Positions 11,500 through 24,877 of a DNA stretch of 64,000 bases are shown here, one piece after another. Origin of the DNA: Rhytidiadelphus loreus (Eukaryota; Streptophyta; Bryopsida; Hypnales; Hylocomiaceae); the NCBI GenBank assembly GCA_947034895.1, contig OX344762.1, positions 50,385,087-50,449,086 on the forward strand, given 5' to 3'. The position numbers were made by a program, and so were the translations under genes. Position 1 is the first letter of the stretch; each line of letters opens with the position of its first letter. The notes below the pieces were generated by a model. That model worked only from the letters and a program-made list of their open reading frames with translations, did no database searches and had not been told where the DNA came from.

Positions 11500-14400
11500 G
11501 GCGCTTGGGGTTGGTAATAAATTAGTGTGGCTTGAATTATTTTTGCTTCTAGCACCTTCGCTAATTCCTCGGCTCTACTGGGAAAGCCTCTCATTGGTGG
11601 AGAACGTCAGTTGTCCATGACTGGAACCCCAAAATCTGAACGATGTGTTCAATCTGCACCCGCTAAGCTTATGCTTTTTCTTCCACAAAAATCTTCGTGA
11701 TGGGTACATTTTAACTAGGAAAAAAAATTGAAAAGTGCACGAAATCTTCAATAATATCTCAAAAAAAAATTTAAAAATTAAAATTTTTGAACAAAGTATT
11801 CAAATTTTTAGATAATATTCATGGATGGAAGTATTATAAGTGGTAGGTGGATTTACAAAAGTAGATGGTTACCACTATTGTGACTTGCTTTAACAATGGG
11901 TCATTTAGCCCTTAAGTAAGAATAGTGAAATCAATTTCAAAATAAATAATGGTCAGTGAGTCTTTTATTATGTCGTTGATTCATGTATTAATGAACTCTA
12001 TATATAGGATTAATGAATATGTTGGTTTATTTGAAAAAATTACTACAATAATAATAAAAGTGGTTGTAAAGAATTTAACCTCAAAAGATTAATTATGCTA
12101 TTGTTAACAAAATAGAAAATAGACAACAAGACATCATAGTACCACCATAGATCATGTAAGATTATAAGCTAAATAGACAGCTACAATAGACAGTGAAGAA
12201 AGGCACCATCTCTATCATCTTTATTAATTGAATAACATCTACAACATCCCAAATCTAGGTGGTGTCAGTTTTTGGTCCTTGACGTGATTCTCAACAAACA
12301 ATTATACAAAGGTTGTGCCTCCTAGATGCTAGACAATTGAGACCAAAAAATACCCTTAATACTTAACCACTCACATAGTGATATTAATGTCACTATGAAT
12401 ACAGCTCCAACATTCTTATATATTATGTTGACTTTAAATTTGTATTGACTAAATTTCACCAGATACAATAGTAAACAAAGAACTAGAACATTATAACCTT
12501 ATTAAAAACAACCAGAGCTAGTTTATCTCTTTAAAAGAGACTCTAATGGTAATTATTGCAACCTAGGTCTCTATGGCCTACTTAACTACCTTCTACTAAT
12601 TAATATATTTTGGTTTGTATTTGGCTTATCCATTGTAACAATCTCTATTCCAATATTCTTCTAAAAATTCTCCTCTAAAATACAACAAAGGAAAACAATT
12701 ATGAAGTCCATTTTGGCATACTCTATAGTAGATACTCCAAAGTTCTTTATGTTCACAAATATAATGAGGATAACAATCATAAAAATAATCATATCTTTCT
12801 AACTTTTTTATATGCCTCTCTACTGTGATTGGCTACCCTTTACTTTTATATTAATCTAAAAATACATTATCTTGAAAGATATTTTTTTAGCAACTATTAT
12901 TTTATCTAATTTTCAAGATGAATCACCATAGCCTACTTGAAGTACTAATTTGTAAATTACATCTTATTTAGCTCATGCTAAAAATGAATCATTTGAAAAT
13001 TATAAAACTTTTAAGAAATTCAATAATTTAGCAAAAACTAAAGTAAATTAATCAAATTTGTTCACCAATTTTTTTATGTCCATCATCAATTGTATTAAAT
13101 ACCTAAGTGAACACAATCAATTTGGATCTATACTTTACAAACCTAGGTGTTTGTTTTACTATAAATTATTTTTGATTGTATTGGTAGTCATTTAGTACAA
13201 TCCATATTATTGAAACTATTAGAAAATTTTCAAAAAAAAGAGGCACTTGAACTAGTTTTATAAAATTTAAACCTAACACACTTGACATATATATATAATT
13301 TATTTTATTGATATATAATTTGATGACTTTTAGATGAAAAATGAATGAATGGTGAAAGCATAGTGAATATTGAATGAAAGATGAATGACAATCATAATAA
13401 AATTAAAAATAGTATAAAAATTAGTGAACTATGAATTATTTATAAATACTATGAACTTCTATATTTGTATATCTCATAACTTTGCAAATCAATATAAATT
13501 TGTATTAGTACTATTTAAATTTGTCTACAAATTTGTATTAGTACTAATTTGTAAACTTTACAAATTTGTAAACTTTGCAAATCAATATAAATTAGTACTA
13601 ATACAAATTCTAATACTAATTTGTCTAGAATTTCTAGCAAATGTGAACTTTAGAGATGGCCATGACTCTTTCAAGTTGACTTTCTATATTGTAGTATCTT
13701 TAAACAATATTTTTGAAAAAATTAAAACATTTTAGATAATACAATATTGAAGTTCATATAGATTTTCTTGCTCATCCAACCAATGTCAACATGAAGATGC
13801 ACAAGGATGAAGTAGCCCCTAAAGTATGAGCATAGTATTCCAACAACATCAAGCTCAAGCCAATTTCCAAAGTACCATACACTAAAACTCTTTTATAAAT
13901 ATAACTCAATATCTTCTATTTAAGGATTTAAAGATCTACATTATCCCTCCTACCATAGTATGTTAGGGATAATAAATTGCAAATTTTATCTATGAGTCAA
14001 CCACACAAAAACTAAATTTCCCATTGTCAAAAACACAACTGAAAAAATTGAAAAACAAAATTGAAAAAACACAAACAAAATTGAAAAAATCAAGGAAGTC
14101 TTTACCTCCACGTCCTCTTCTATTCACATATAATGACTATAAAATATTTTTCTCCATCTTAAACTTAAATCTTGAGAAAGTGAAATAAAAAAGTTTTGAT
14201 TGGATCATTCTTAATTCTGCCACTCCCAAAATATGGTTGTAAAGGCACCTAAGGGCTAGAGGTACACTACACAACAACATACGTCCACAAAAGAGTGTTT
14301 CCTTTTCCCATTATAAATCCATATGCACGCACATATCCACATCGACACTCGATTTCAGACACTAGGCACAAACAGCAATTGTAAAAATAAAAACTACCAA

Positions 14401-14823
14401 ATAGATTGCTTTAACAGTGGATGGAATCGTCACATCCAAGCCATGATAACGGTATCAAGGTGATTCTACAAAATTGATTATCTGTTTCATAATGCACATT
14501 ACAAAATTGGCAGGTGCTGCTGTAACTTTTACCCCTACGGGATAGGCTATTCACAGACTTTCCCACGGAATTCAAGTACTAAATAACTGATACATCTTGT
14601 ATCAACTCCTAAATGTCTCTCCTGCTCGCTGAAAAAATGATAAGGCCATTGGCACAGCGTACTGCTAAATGAGCAAAAAAAATCTTCACGTACCAAAGGG
14701 AGAGATTACAATGTACCGAAAATTTGTGGAAAGACTACAAGATATGCTCACAATTACGTAGCGCACACCTGTAAGGTGGTCGCAAAATGAGAAGAAACAG
14801 AAGTTTCGAAATTCGCCAGGACG
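11500..14823. other. AT-rich intergenic desert
   Basis: About 3.3 kb at low GC with no gene recognised. It contains self-complementary AT-rich words (for example around 13485-13625, TTTGTATTAGTACTAA and its complement repeated) and no intact transposon ends that I could define. It separates the G3BP-like promoter from the 3' end of the CCA gene. Confidence 0.5.
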
Positions 14824-17800
14824 CTAGTGAGACTTCAGACGCTTTACATTCTCCCCTTGAAACCAATCCAAGCATTGCTCCTCGGTACCATCTGGATGGG
14901 CCAGCTCCCACTTGTGAAATTTGCCCATCTGCAAATAAACCCAAGACTTTGTTAGCATCAGATTAAAACTACAATCAGTCTTATGTAGTTGCTGAATAAA
15001 TCTGTATTCTCCCGTTTCAAATACGAGATAGAAAATATCAAAAACCTTTCAACAATGAAGCTTACCCATTCTTTGACTTGTGGACCACCTTTCTGTAGTC
15101 CAAGAAGGCTCATAACCTTTTTGCCATCAAATAGTGGCTTCCGGGTCCAAACATTGTCCAGTCCTGTAGAAACACGCCATAAATGAATCACCAGATATCG
15201 ATGATTTCAAAAGTGAACATTACAGTAAAGCATTTACTTCGCATATCAAACTCCTTACCTAATCTCAATATGATGGATTCAATTAGAAGGCAGTTATTTG
15301 CTCTCTCCGGTGCACTGGCTTCATCTAACGGAACTGACAGAACTGACGAAAGAACCAAAGCCAGACGCCAGAGGCCCTTGATATTCCCCAACAGCAAACC
15401 TGCACATGGTTCAATTCCACAGCAGCATTACCCTCCGATAATTTAACAAACGGATGGATCAATGGGAAAACCCGAAAGAAACAAAATCACAAGACGTAGT
15501 ATTGACATAAAAAGCAGATGAAAAATGTGAAACACGAATTGCAAATTGGATACAAACTGGATTGCAAATCTCATTGGGCAAGACACAAATAATAACTTTT
15601 AGAAGACGAAACACTTCACAGCTATGACGTTTCCTAGTTGCTTTTGACAGTACAAAGCAATGCAAGCTCCAGGGTAATTGTCTCCTGAAATAATTTTCCA
15701 GAGTATTTCCCCTTAAAAGATTCGATACCATTCAAATCACCGAATACTTAGATTAAAGGTGAGTTGAAAACCTGCTTGAACTCTCTTCTCTGCTTGGAAT
15801 TCTTCATCACTCTTGTCATGTACCTCACTAAGGAACAGTTCTGTAATGTATACAAATTGCTCCGCAGCAGAGTGAAGTTGTACCACCTGCCGAAGACATG
15901 ATCAAGAAATCAAGCATCGAAACAAACATGAGTGAAATCCACTAAAATACTCCGTCATGAGCAGATATTGTTGTGTAACAGAAGCTGCAGACAAAGATCT
16001 TAAAGGTTACGAAAATTAGAGCTCTGTACAGACCTTTTTAGCATCATCTGACTTCAGCTTCAAGGATTCCTTAATAATAAGATCTGATATCGGTAGCTGC
16101 ATACAAAACGTTCAAAAACAAGCAAATAAGAGCTCTGAGGATGTCTGCAATAGAGGGAGATGTCTTAAAAGGCAACATAAAATCAATACAGTAGAGCCTT
16201 CTGGAACACATGTGCTGCAAGTCAGAGTGAATCACTTACTATTTTAACAAGCTCAATAATATCAACTTGAAATCAGAAAACCCCCAAACAGACACAGTAT
16301 AATATAAATACAAATATAATCTTTAAGTGAAAACTCAGCTCCAATAACCAAGATGGGAACAAAAAGACATTTCGAAAGAACTCACCACGCCTTTCTTCTG
16401 TGAAACTGTGACCTGTCTAAAGGGAAGGAGTAAGCTAGCAAGATGAAAAAGCCTCCTTTCCTCATCCTAGACATTGAAGTAAAGAATATTTCAATCAGAT
16501 TACATCCACGAAAAAAAGTTGATGACAAATGACAAAGCAAAGAGAAAATATTGTATTCACAACACCAGTTAATACTGAAACCAGCTCTACAGAAATAACC
16601 TATCTGCAAATCTGAACTTCCAAAGCGGATAGGAGTAAACTGAGACAATCTGGATGTTTTGATAAATATTGACAACGTGTTGAAGAAACAACCCAGCGTA
16701 TGATCATACCGAAAATTTTGCTTGTGAACTTGGAGCACCTTCAAATTCAACCAAGATCTCTCCAGTCGCTTCCATGTGATCCACACACAACCTACACATC
16801 CAGAAGTTACTCAGACGATCTGCTACGTAACTGGAGCTCATTCGGACACATACAAGCACAATGATGAGCAACACAATCGAAATGTTTACCTTCCGATGTT
16901 ATCCTCAAGTGGGGGCTTTGTGATCAATAAACCATTCGTGAAAATAACAGGGAAGAGTTGAAGTTGCTCCACGCATCGCATTGCTGTAAGTGGCTTCTTG
17001 CCCCTCAGCATCAGGTCAATCTACACCAGAAAGAAGAAGCCCACCAAAGATCGTGGTTACAACCTGATCTTCACTTTAAGTCAAAAGGCAGCAAACTAGT
17101 GGAAATGGATATTTACCTCGTGACCAATACGTTCACGGCTCACTTTGCTGCCCAGTGCTGTCCTGACTTCATCACATGAAGCTGCCTCTTTCACCTCGTC
17201 CTCCAACTCAAATCCAAATCGAGCACCTGGTGAAGTGAGGTTTTAAAGGTGAGCATTGCGATCATAATTGGATTACAAAATATTGTACAGACAGTCATCA
17301 GAACATACTGCCAAAGACCCACCAAAGCGTAAAGCCCGCATCACGCGTAGCGGGTCGTCCAGAAAAGTTTCCTTGGAAGGAAGCGGAGTGCGGATAATCC
17401 CTGCTTTCAAATCTTTGAGTCCTGTAATACACGACAATAAGCAGTCATTGCCTGAACTAAGAGGGTCGGGGGTAAAATAAGGCAGCAGAAAACCGAATTT
17501 GCACCAGCGACCACATTGAAAGCTAGCTGTAAACACAGGAAGTTGAACTCGAAAAATTAGTGTTCATAAGGAAAATCACGTGAAATGATATTGACATTCG
17601 ACAAACACATGCGTCAAAAATGAACTGCACATGTAGACGACCATCTTCATTGTAGATTTGACATGTAAGAGTTGCAAACCTCGTGACGTCAGGTCCTCCA
17701 CACAACGTTTGTTGATGTTGTAAAACAAACTGGCCAAGACAATCAAAGTAAACTTGAGTATCCCATATACAGATAGAAAAAAACTCAAGATGAAACTTGG

Positions 17801-20079
17801 TCCAAGGATAGGTTTCAATATTCAGTGCCTGCCTTAAGATGACACACATACCTGTTTATAGTCAAATCTCGTCGCAAAGCATCTTGTTTCGCGGTTCCAA
17901 ATTCCTGAAAAATTGCCAACTTATAATCAGCATTCACCACTCGGACTACTACGTGCGTTTCCCCCTTAGGCCAGTCTGGAATTCGTGAAATCTTCAATGC
18001 AATCAGGACAAGATGACTAATGAATGGTGGTAGCTCTTAAAATATTCCCATAGTGGTTTAGAGCCACGCACCATAGTTGGGATCCGGCTGTTTTGCGCGT
18101 ATGTCTCTGCCCGTAAGTTTACAAAGTCAACAAGCATACCCTTGACACGCATGGTAGCTGTCTCCAAATGCTTTGACTGTTCAGGGTTACTGCAACACAG
18201 AATTTCGGATTGAGTGACAAGATCTAGCTCAAAAGATCTCCTATTAGATTCACAAGTTATTAACGGCAAACTTAAATTAATATAACAGAAAAGTAGATCA
18301 ACATTAAGAAAATATAAAGTTAAAGTTAATGTCAAGTTAAATTGTGCCATAAATTGTGTAAAATAAAAGTTAATGTTAAAGACACAAAATCACACTACCT
18401 CTAAGTTAACACCATCTACATTACACTAATAACAGTAACGTAACAGTAACTCTGTGTGAGGACTATATGAATCTAATGCATATTAATTAACATTAAAAAC
18501 TAATGTAGGGGACTTTTGTGAGGTAATATTGCATACAACCGATTCACTTTTTCAACCAATTCCCGCGTTCTATTAAGAGGTGTGCTACATTGCACTCAAC
18601 TGGTCGTCTTTGCTGAGAACACCCCGCTTTCAACACCATGAGTTCCTCAATAGTTTGTCTGCTCATTGGAAACAAAATCATAGACAGAAAAAAGTCTACA
18701 GAGAAAATCGGAGTAGACGACAAGCGCACCTCATGATAATATGCATTTTCGAGGTTTCTTCTCCAATGCTTGAGCGGTACTCGTTGACTTTCTCGCAGAA
18801 CTGCTTGCCCAACATATTGTCTATCGCGATATCAATGTCGTGTGAATCTTTTCCCAGAAGCTGTGGAATGGAAACAAAAGAAACCATCAGCTCATCAACA
18901 AGGTAAAGTACCTGGCTCCAGAAAATATATCTCATTCGTTACTAGCACCTGAGAGACTTCCGATACAGAACTACACTATCACCGTTGTGGATGATAAAAC
19001 TTCGCTTCCAAACCCACCTACGGCGAGAACACAACACCGCAGCCTTGTGAGGTCAGGCCTATTTTATTTTATTTTCACCGGTAGTGTGCGCTCCTATCTA
19101 TTAGTGACACTGAATTTCACTTTTCAAAAGAATGTATCACCTGAATAGAACAGAGTAATTTGTGACGCAGCTTAATCGTTCACTCAAGCCTTAGAAGGAT
19201 TTCGGTGTAATCTATTCGATCGACCATAATTTAGTAAAAGCCACAACTATTTTCCGCCCGCCATTACCAATGTTTCATCCAGCTACATGAAAAGAAGTGA
19301 GCTGGAAAGCAAATCAAATGCAAGTAAATTCACTCGCACGTATGCCTGATCGAAAAGGAAAACAACGAAGAATTGGCCTCTGCCGCTCCAAGAGGACCTC
19401 AACACCCACGACAACTTCCCAACGTCAACATAATTGCAAGAAGTGTAGCAAAGCATCACGGAATTCGAGAAGCAGCAGTCGACAAAGCAAATGGCGAATC
19501 ACAGAATTGGCGACATTATTCCGCCCAAAATTCGAGCAACAGCAATCGAAAGCGCACATGGTGAATCACTGAATTGATGAGATTATTCTGCACATATTCG
19601 AGCAACAGCAATCGAAACCTTCCCGAATTCTACATAATTCAGTAAAAGGCAATCACTAAATTCGCAAACTACTAGTCTGCCAAAGAAAATGCGAGCGACA
19701 GAAAATTCACCTTGTCCCGCACCCATCCTCCTGCCACCCGGAGCTCCGTATCAAGTCCAAAATGCTGCAAAGTCGCGACAAGCACCTCGAAAATCTGCTC
19801 CTCCTGCTCCGTCAACTGAATTGACTCCACCACCTTCACAGGGGCTTCCACCCCCTTCTCCACCCCCATCGTTTGCACGCACAACGCTCTCCACGACGAT
19901 CGCCAAGGTCCCGGGGACACCTGGACTCCCAATTCTCCTCGGCTGGAAATCCTTAAAGACAAGGAGCGTCGCGACGAAATTGCGACAAGCGCTTTTCGGG
20001 AAATGGAAGGTTTGAGGGGAAGCTGACGAAGCGCAATACCAAGTCGCAACGACGAGTAAGCAGAGGCCATGTCCGCCAT
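14824..20079 (-). CDS. CCA1: CCA-adding tRNA nucleotidyltransferase, 15 exons, 581 aa
   Basis: Exons: 20079-19711, 18860-18730, 18189-18072, 17904-17852, 17729-17680, 17421-17323, 17226-17117, 17020-16890, 16791-16710, 16466-16386, 16096-16034, 15886-15772, 15399-15259, 15163-15066, 14928-14824. They sum to 1746 nt in one open frame. The enzyme adds or repairs the 3' CCA of tRNAs. Class II landmarks: RVAGGWVRDK (114-123), the metal-binding pair D131/D133 in HDIDIAID, EFGTAKQDALRRDLTINSLFYN (207-228), DDPLRVMRALRFGARFGF (262-279) and RERIGHE (304-310). The C-terminal body resembles the plant enzyme and ends FHKWELAHPDGTEEQCLDWF. Residues 1-70 are Ser/Arg-rich and acid-poor like an organelle transit peptide; M71 could start a cytosolic/nuclear form, as in yeast. 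This is the parent of all CCA fragments further right. Confidence 0.96.
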
Positions 20080-20631
20080 AGCCAGGACTGTGAAGCAAAA
20101 ACCGCGAGGTTTAAGGAAATTAGGGTTTGGAGCGCAAGCCAGGTCAGCTTTGCTTGCCTACCCCTTCGTCTCTCTCCCTCCAAAGTTTACATCTCCAAAA
20201 TGACCTTTTGCAAATGCCTAAAACATTTAAGCTTTGACACTCCGGGAAAAGAGGGTGTGGGGATAAGATGGTGGAACCGGGTTACCTAAAACCTAATGTG
20301 TAGAAACAACGCGATAAAAAATAATTGAAAATGACCGTTGAGATATGTTTCACGCGGTATATATAAGAAAAAATTCTAAGATGCTTTATTTATAATATGG
20401 AAAGAATCGGTAGGTGGCTAAAACATGTTGATTCAAAATGGCATCTTTAGACAAATTATCAATTCATACTTTATAAAAATTAATGCTTCAAAATATTACC
20501 TAAAATAATTACTATTTAAAAATAAATAAATAATTACTTGAAAGTATAACAACAATTTCAAATGCCATTTCCATGTTTTTTCTTTCTTAACCTTGAACAA
20601 TGGAGTGGACAAATATTAAGAATCCTTCTAT

Positions 20632-20763
20632 GTAACCCTTAATGGATGTTGAGGTGGGCGTTTGGTGTCCAATGACCTCCAATGAGTGCTTTTGGAAAAA
20701 AAATTTAAGCATATGATTCATACAATATTCCCAAAAGATGACTTCCATCCTTTCAAGGCTTAA
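20632..20763 (+). mobile_element. TTAA MITE, copy 4, internally deleted
   Basis: A body of about 124 bp (20636-20759) begins CCCTTAATGG and ends CCTTTCAAGGC. The left target reads GTAA (a decayed TTAA) at 20632-20635 and the right TTAA is at 20760-20763. It keeps both family ends (…GGCGTTTGGTGTCC near the left, TTCAAGG at the right) but lacks about 100 bp of the interior. Its right-hand TTAA is also the boundary of copy 3. Confidence 0.55.
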
Positions 20764-20992
20764 CCCGGCCTTAAATGACAAAATGGTAATTGTGGAAATC
20801 ATCCATTTTGATATTGTGGGAATCATTGGTCTAAAAAAATCCAAAGTCACTCATTGAAAGTCAATGTAGTATAGAAGATCTCCCCTTTTCAAACAAAATT
20901 CCAAAGATGAATAGTTGCACTTATGTCCTACACTAAAAGATTCTTTGTCATCCATCGGACACCAAATGTCTGCCTCAATGTTTAAAGGTTAG
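20760..20992 (-). mobile_element. TTAA MITE, copy 3
   Basis: A 225 bp body (20764-20988), inverted relative to the copies at 4.7 and 34.3 kb. On the minus strand it begins CCTTTAAACATTGAGG and ends ATTTAAGGCCGGG. TTAA is intact at 20760-20763, and the other side has decayed to TTAG (20989-20992). The interior is very close to copy 2 (GTGTAGGA, AAGTGCAACTATTCATC, TTGACTTTCAAT). Confidence 0.65.
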
Positions 20993-21474
20993 ACATGATT
21001 TCAAGTAGTTCTCCATATTTTTTTGCCTTTACTTTTGCTTCAAATGGATTCTGTTATGGTTGTCCAAAATCCAAATCTTACCATTCTGGTGTATATTCGA
21101 TGTGATTGTGATGCACTTACAATGATAGCATTCTCAAGGTCTAATTTGGTCTAATTTGCATCAATCAAAACATAAAAGTATATAAAGAGGCCCGTTTGCC
21201 GTGATCCATTGAAGATGCTCTTACTACCTTCGCTCGCAAGTGTGCACTAATTCATGATTCGTGCTTTCGTGTTTTTAAACGCGCTTTTCATAATTCGCGC
21301 CCTGAATTGCAGCATGTGAGCTCGATCACGCAACAATTTAGGGTTTAGAGTTTCTAATTCTCCTTGCTCTGTTACTTTTTCAGTTCTTTGGAGTGGGCAT
21401 CTTGTTTCTGTGACTTTCCAGAGCGTTTCATTGCATGAATTTCAAGTTTTGACGATGCTGCACCCATTCTAGCC

Positions 21475-24400
21475 ATGCGATCTTCGTGTGGCCCCCACTT
21501 GCTGCGCTCTCCTCTTTCAACCACCGTGCTGCGCATTCCGAGTCAGAGTGTTCGCGTTTCGGTTCACAATGTTGATTTAAGATGCTGGTTCACAAACCAC
21601 AGCTGGAATTACAGAACACGAGAATCGCAACTACCAAGGTTAGGGTTTCAAATTCGAGCTAGGGCCGCCAAGGACGCTGGCATGGATGTGACTGGAACGG
21701 GTAAGTGGTCGGTTCTAGCCTATAGAAAGGACCGAAATGTTCACGTGGGGAGTTTTCTTAGAATCCAAGTTTATTTAATTTTTGAGCAATAAATGCAATG
21801 TTCGTCATTGGTATAAAATTTGGCCCCATATGAATTCTATCGTTCTCACACTATGATCGATGAATTCCGTCATTCGTTTGAACACCATGAATCCCTGGTC
21901 CTGAATTTTAGGGGCCAGGGAAGCTCTGCTCAAGAAGTGTATCCCGTTGTCATGTCGTCTTTTTGGAATTTTAGGTTCAGGGTTTGGAGAAAGAATCAGG
22001 CCTTCTTTTTTTCGAGCAATTTTTAGTGATCACATAGGGACTTTCGTTAGTCTAGTTTCGCCAGTCTCTTTGAGATCACATGCTATGTTCTTCTCTGATT
22101 CTGGTGATGTAGAATTTGGCCCATCTAAAGTCTATTTTGTTATCAATCGTTTTATAACCATGAATCCTTGTTTCTTTAGGGGTTAGTGAAGTTATGCTCA
22201 AAAGTGTATCACGTTATCATTGGGAAATGGAGGTTTAGGGTTTGGAATTTCAGGTTTAGGATCTGGAGAAAGAATGTTGATAATATTTGTATTTGTATTT
22301 GTACCGTGTAGACAAGCAAAGTGTGAATTCAAGGGAAGCGACGTCTTCTTCGGAGTTTCCAGAAGTGCCTGCGACAATTAGGGTTTCGGAGGAGATGGGC
22401 CAACTGGAGCCAGAGGGACCAGACTCTGATGTGAGAGATGGTGTGAAGATGAACAAGTCCATCTGGTCGAAATTAGGGCAGAGAATCAACATCGCAGGAA
22501 TCCAATTCGCATCTCGAATCATGTTGTGGGATCAGCATCTTGCCGTTCCTCATATCAGCGTCCCGGACATACGGTAAATGTCACAGCTAAAAGTTTCAGG
22601 GGCTTGTTGCTAAGCATATTCGTTCTCCTCTTTAAACACTCATGGTGAATGCCATCGTTTGCTTCTACTCTCTCACTAGGGTGTGAACTTGATATTGGCA
22701 AGAAGGACACTGTTATCAAAAGCAATTCGCAAATTAGTACCTGCAAAGCTTCTCGGCAGTGAAGCAGGTACTTGCTAATAAAATTTGATGAACGTACCCT
22801 TAATTGTCATTATCGGACATCATTTGTCATTATCTCACTGCGAAAGGCGTTTTATATTCCAACCAATATCTAATCCTTCTTAAATTTAATTGTAGTACCT
22901 TATTTGCAAAATCTTATAGTAGTATCTTGAAAAACACGTTGTGTTTGTGCTGATCTCGATTCAGTTGTTGATTCTAAGTGTACTAATAGAATATAAATGC
23001 CAAAGTTTCAGAATTTAGCATTTCCGGTTGTCGAGGTTTCTTTCTAGAGTTAAGGTTTCGTTACCACATAGAAACAGGGTTTGAGAGATGTCCATGACTG
23101 GGTTGTTTCTGCAGGTGGATAGACTGGAAGGCTTTACATGATCGTGGCTTTCAAGGTGTGGTATTTGACAAGGACAACACTCTCACTGCACCTTACGCGC
23201 TTGCGGTGTGGCCAGCCCTTGCGACACCCCTTCAGGAATGCCAGTCCGTTTTCGAGGGCCGAATTGCCTTGCTAAGCAACTCAGCTGGTACGTGGGTCAT
23301 CGTGCTTGTAGAAATACGTCAATTGTAATTTAGATCACTTCCATGCCAACTGCATGCTTGCATAGTAACTTCCCTGGTATGACATGTTTTGATCAAGATG
23401 AAAATTGGGTCGAGAGCAGGGTTGTATCAATTCGATCCTGATGGAGTAGAGGCAAAAGCATTGGAGGACAGACTGGGGATTCCTGTTATTCGCCATGGTA
23501 TGATTCCATGTCCAGATCTGAAATATTTTTTTCTCATCAAGTGCTTAGTTTCTTATTTTTGTAGACGTGACGTGATTACAATTGATCTGGTATCAAGATA
23601 AAGACTTCGCCATAAATGCAGTTGAAGACACATGCCATTTGAAGTATCGGATGTTAATTCTATGTGGTGGACGGTTCTGTCTCACCGGGTGTTTTTTTCC
23701 AGAAATTACTTACTTGGAACGTGGATTAAATTATTGTGTGGTATCTGGTGACTTGTTATTCAGGGACGAAAAAGCCAGCAGGGACTGCTGAGGATCTTGC
23801 AAAGCATTTTCGATGTGACCCGTCACGCCTTATAATGGTATTTGTTTCCTTTTCGTGAAACACAGCTCCCTATTGTATGGTTGAGTAGCTGCAAAGAAAT
23901 GTTTATGCCTTCCTATCGAAATATGCGCTTGAGTTTGATTGGAAGGTCAGTCAGTTCCTTTTAACCTGTTCTAGAGGGATGTGCCACCTGTTCAAAGCTC
24001 AGGCCCTCGTGAGCAGGGGTGTGCCATTTGTATCTTCTGAGCTTTTGTGCTTCTTAAATTGACCGTAATGTTCTGCTCAAAATTTGCAGGTAGGAGATCG
24101 CTACTTCACAGACATTGTTTTTGGCAATAACAATGGTTTGCTCACAATCAGGCCCGCTCCACTCACACTTATCGGCGAACCTTTTGTCGTGCAGAAGGTA
24201 TTGTTTATTTCTCTCATATGCAGAAGGATGATGGTATATCTCCGATTTCCTCGTGTCAAATTTTATTAGCTTTTGATCGAAGTTTTCTTCCCCCTGAAAT
24301 TGGTGTAGCTCCTTCTGTAGATACAATTTGGGACAGGAGTAGTTTTGAGGACCCGCTGTGCAGTCCCGGCATTTTGTAGGGTATTGTAGGTGCTGAAGTC

Positions 24401-24877
24401 TTATCCAAAGGACCCTCATGAATTTATACGAACCGAAGGTCAATGAGATCAATGCTAGGAGACTCCTTTCTATCCAATTTTATTAGACCCTACGGGGGAC
24501 GGCCTGCAAGCCGTTCTAGCCTTATCACAATCCATACTCGCTCTGTTCCAATTGGTTTGTGATTTCTGAATGTCTTCGAAGAGCACCGTGGAGCTGGGAT
24601 TGGGGGTCTTCTGCGGGGTCTTCCAGCATTAGACCTAGAGGAAAGAAACCCTATAGTCTACTGGTTTTCTCTTAAAGGACGCTTTCAATTTTGACTGATA
24701 GCAACTGCAGTGTGCCGGCACTTAACCGTTGAAGATTTCCTGACTTCCCGTGATATACAGGTGAGGATGTTTGAAGACGCTGTAGTTGGGCGCTGGCTGA
24801 GGCAAAAAGTCCAACCTAAAGAGCATGCTCTCTTCACCTCCCCTCACGACTTCATCAAGGACTCTGCCTGTTGGTAG
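21475..24877 (+). CDS. PGPP1: Phosphatidylglycerophosphate phosphatase (YqeG/GEP4-type HAD), 7 exons, 345 aa
   Basis: Exons: 21475-21700, 22312-22573, 23115-23287, 23420-23497, 23764-23837, 24090-24197, 24761-24877. They total 1038 nt in one frame. The enzyme dephosphorylates PGP to phosphatidylglycerol, the last step of PG synthesis. HAD motifs: FDKDNT with catalytic D181 and D183; LLSNSAG (S217/N218); Lys in GTKKPAG (K249/K250); VGDRYFTDIVFGN with D274 and D279. The core AVPHISVPDIRWIDW-like entry and RPAPLTLIGEP match the plant family. The N-terminal 75 residues are rich in Ser, Arg and Leu with few acids, as in a plastid or mitochondrial targeting peptide. The length matches the plant plastid enzyme (about 340 aa). 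Symbol by family resemblance. Confidence 0.93.

Larger units (their letters stand above)
20080..21474. promoter_or_regulatory. Bidirectional region between the CCA and PGP phosphatase genes, with telo-boxes
   Basis: The two genes are head to head, 1.4 kb apart. A telo-box lies near each start: TTAGGGTTT at 20120-20128 (AAACCCTAA on the CCA strand, 41 bp upstream of its ATG) and TTAGGGTTT at 21338-21346, upstream of the PGP phosphatase ATG at 21475. The middle (20632-20992) is occupied by two abutting TTAA MITEs, and the rest is AT-rich. Confidence 0.5.

Noticed and set aside
11081..11525. Several overlapping open frames (up to 135 codons) in GC-rich DNA
   Set aside because: They overlap the 5' UTR and promoter of the G3BP-like gene in multiple frames and show no domain; they reflect GC-rich composition.
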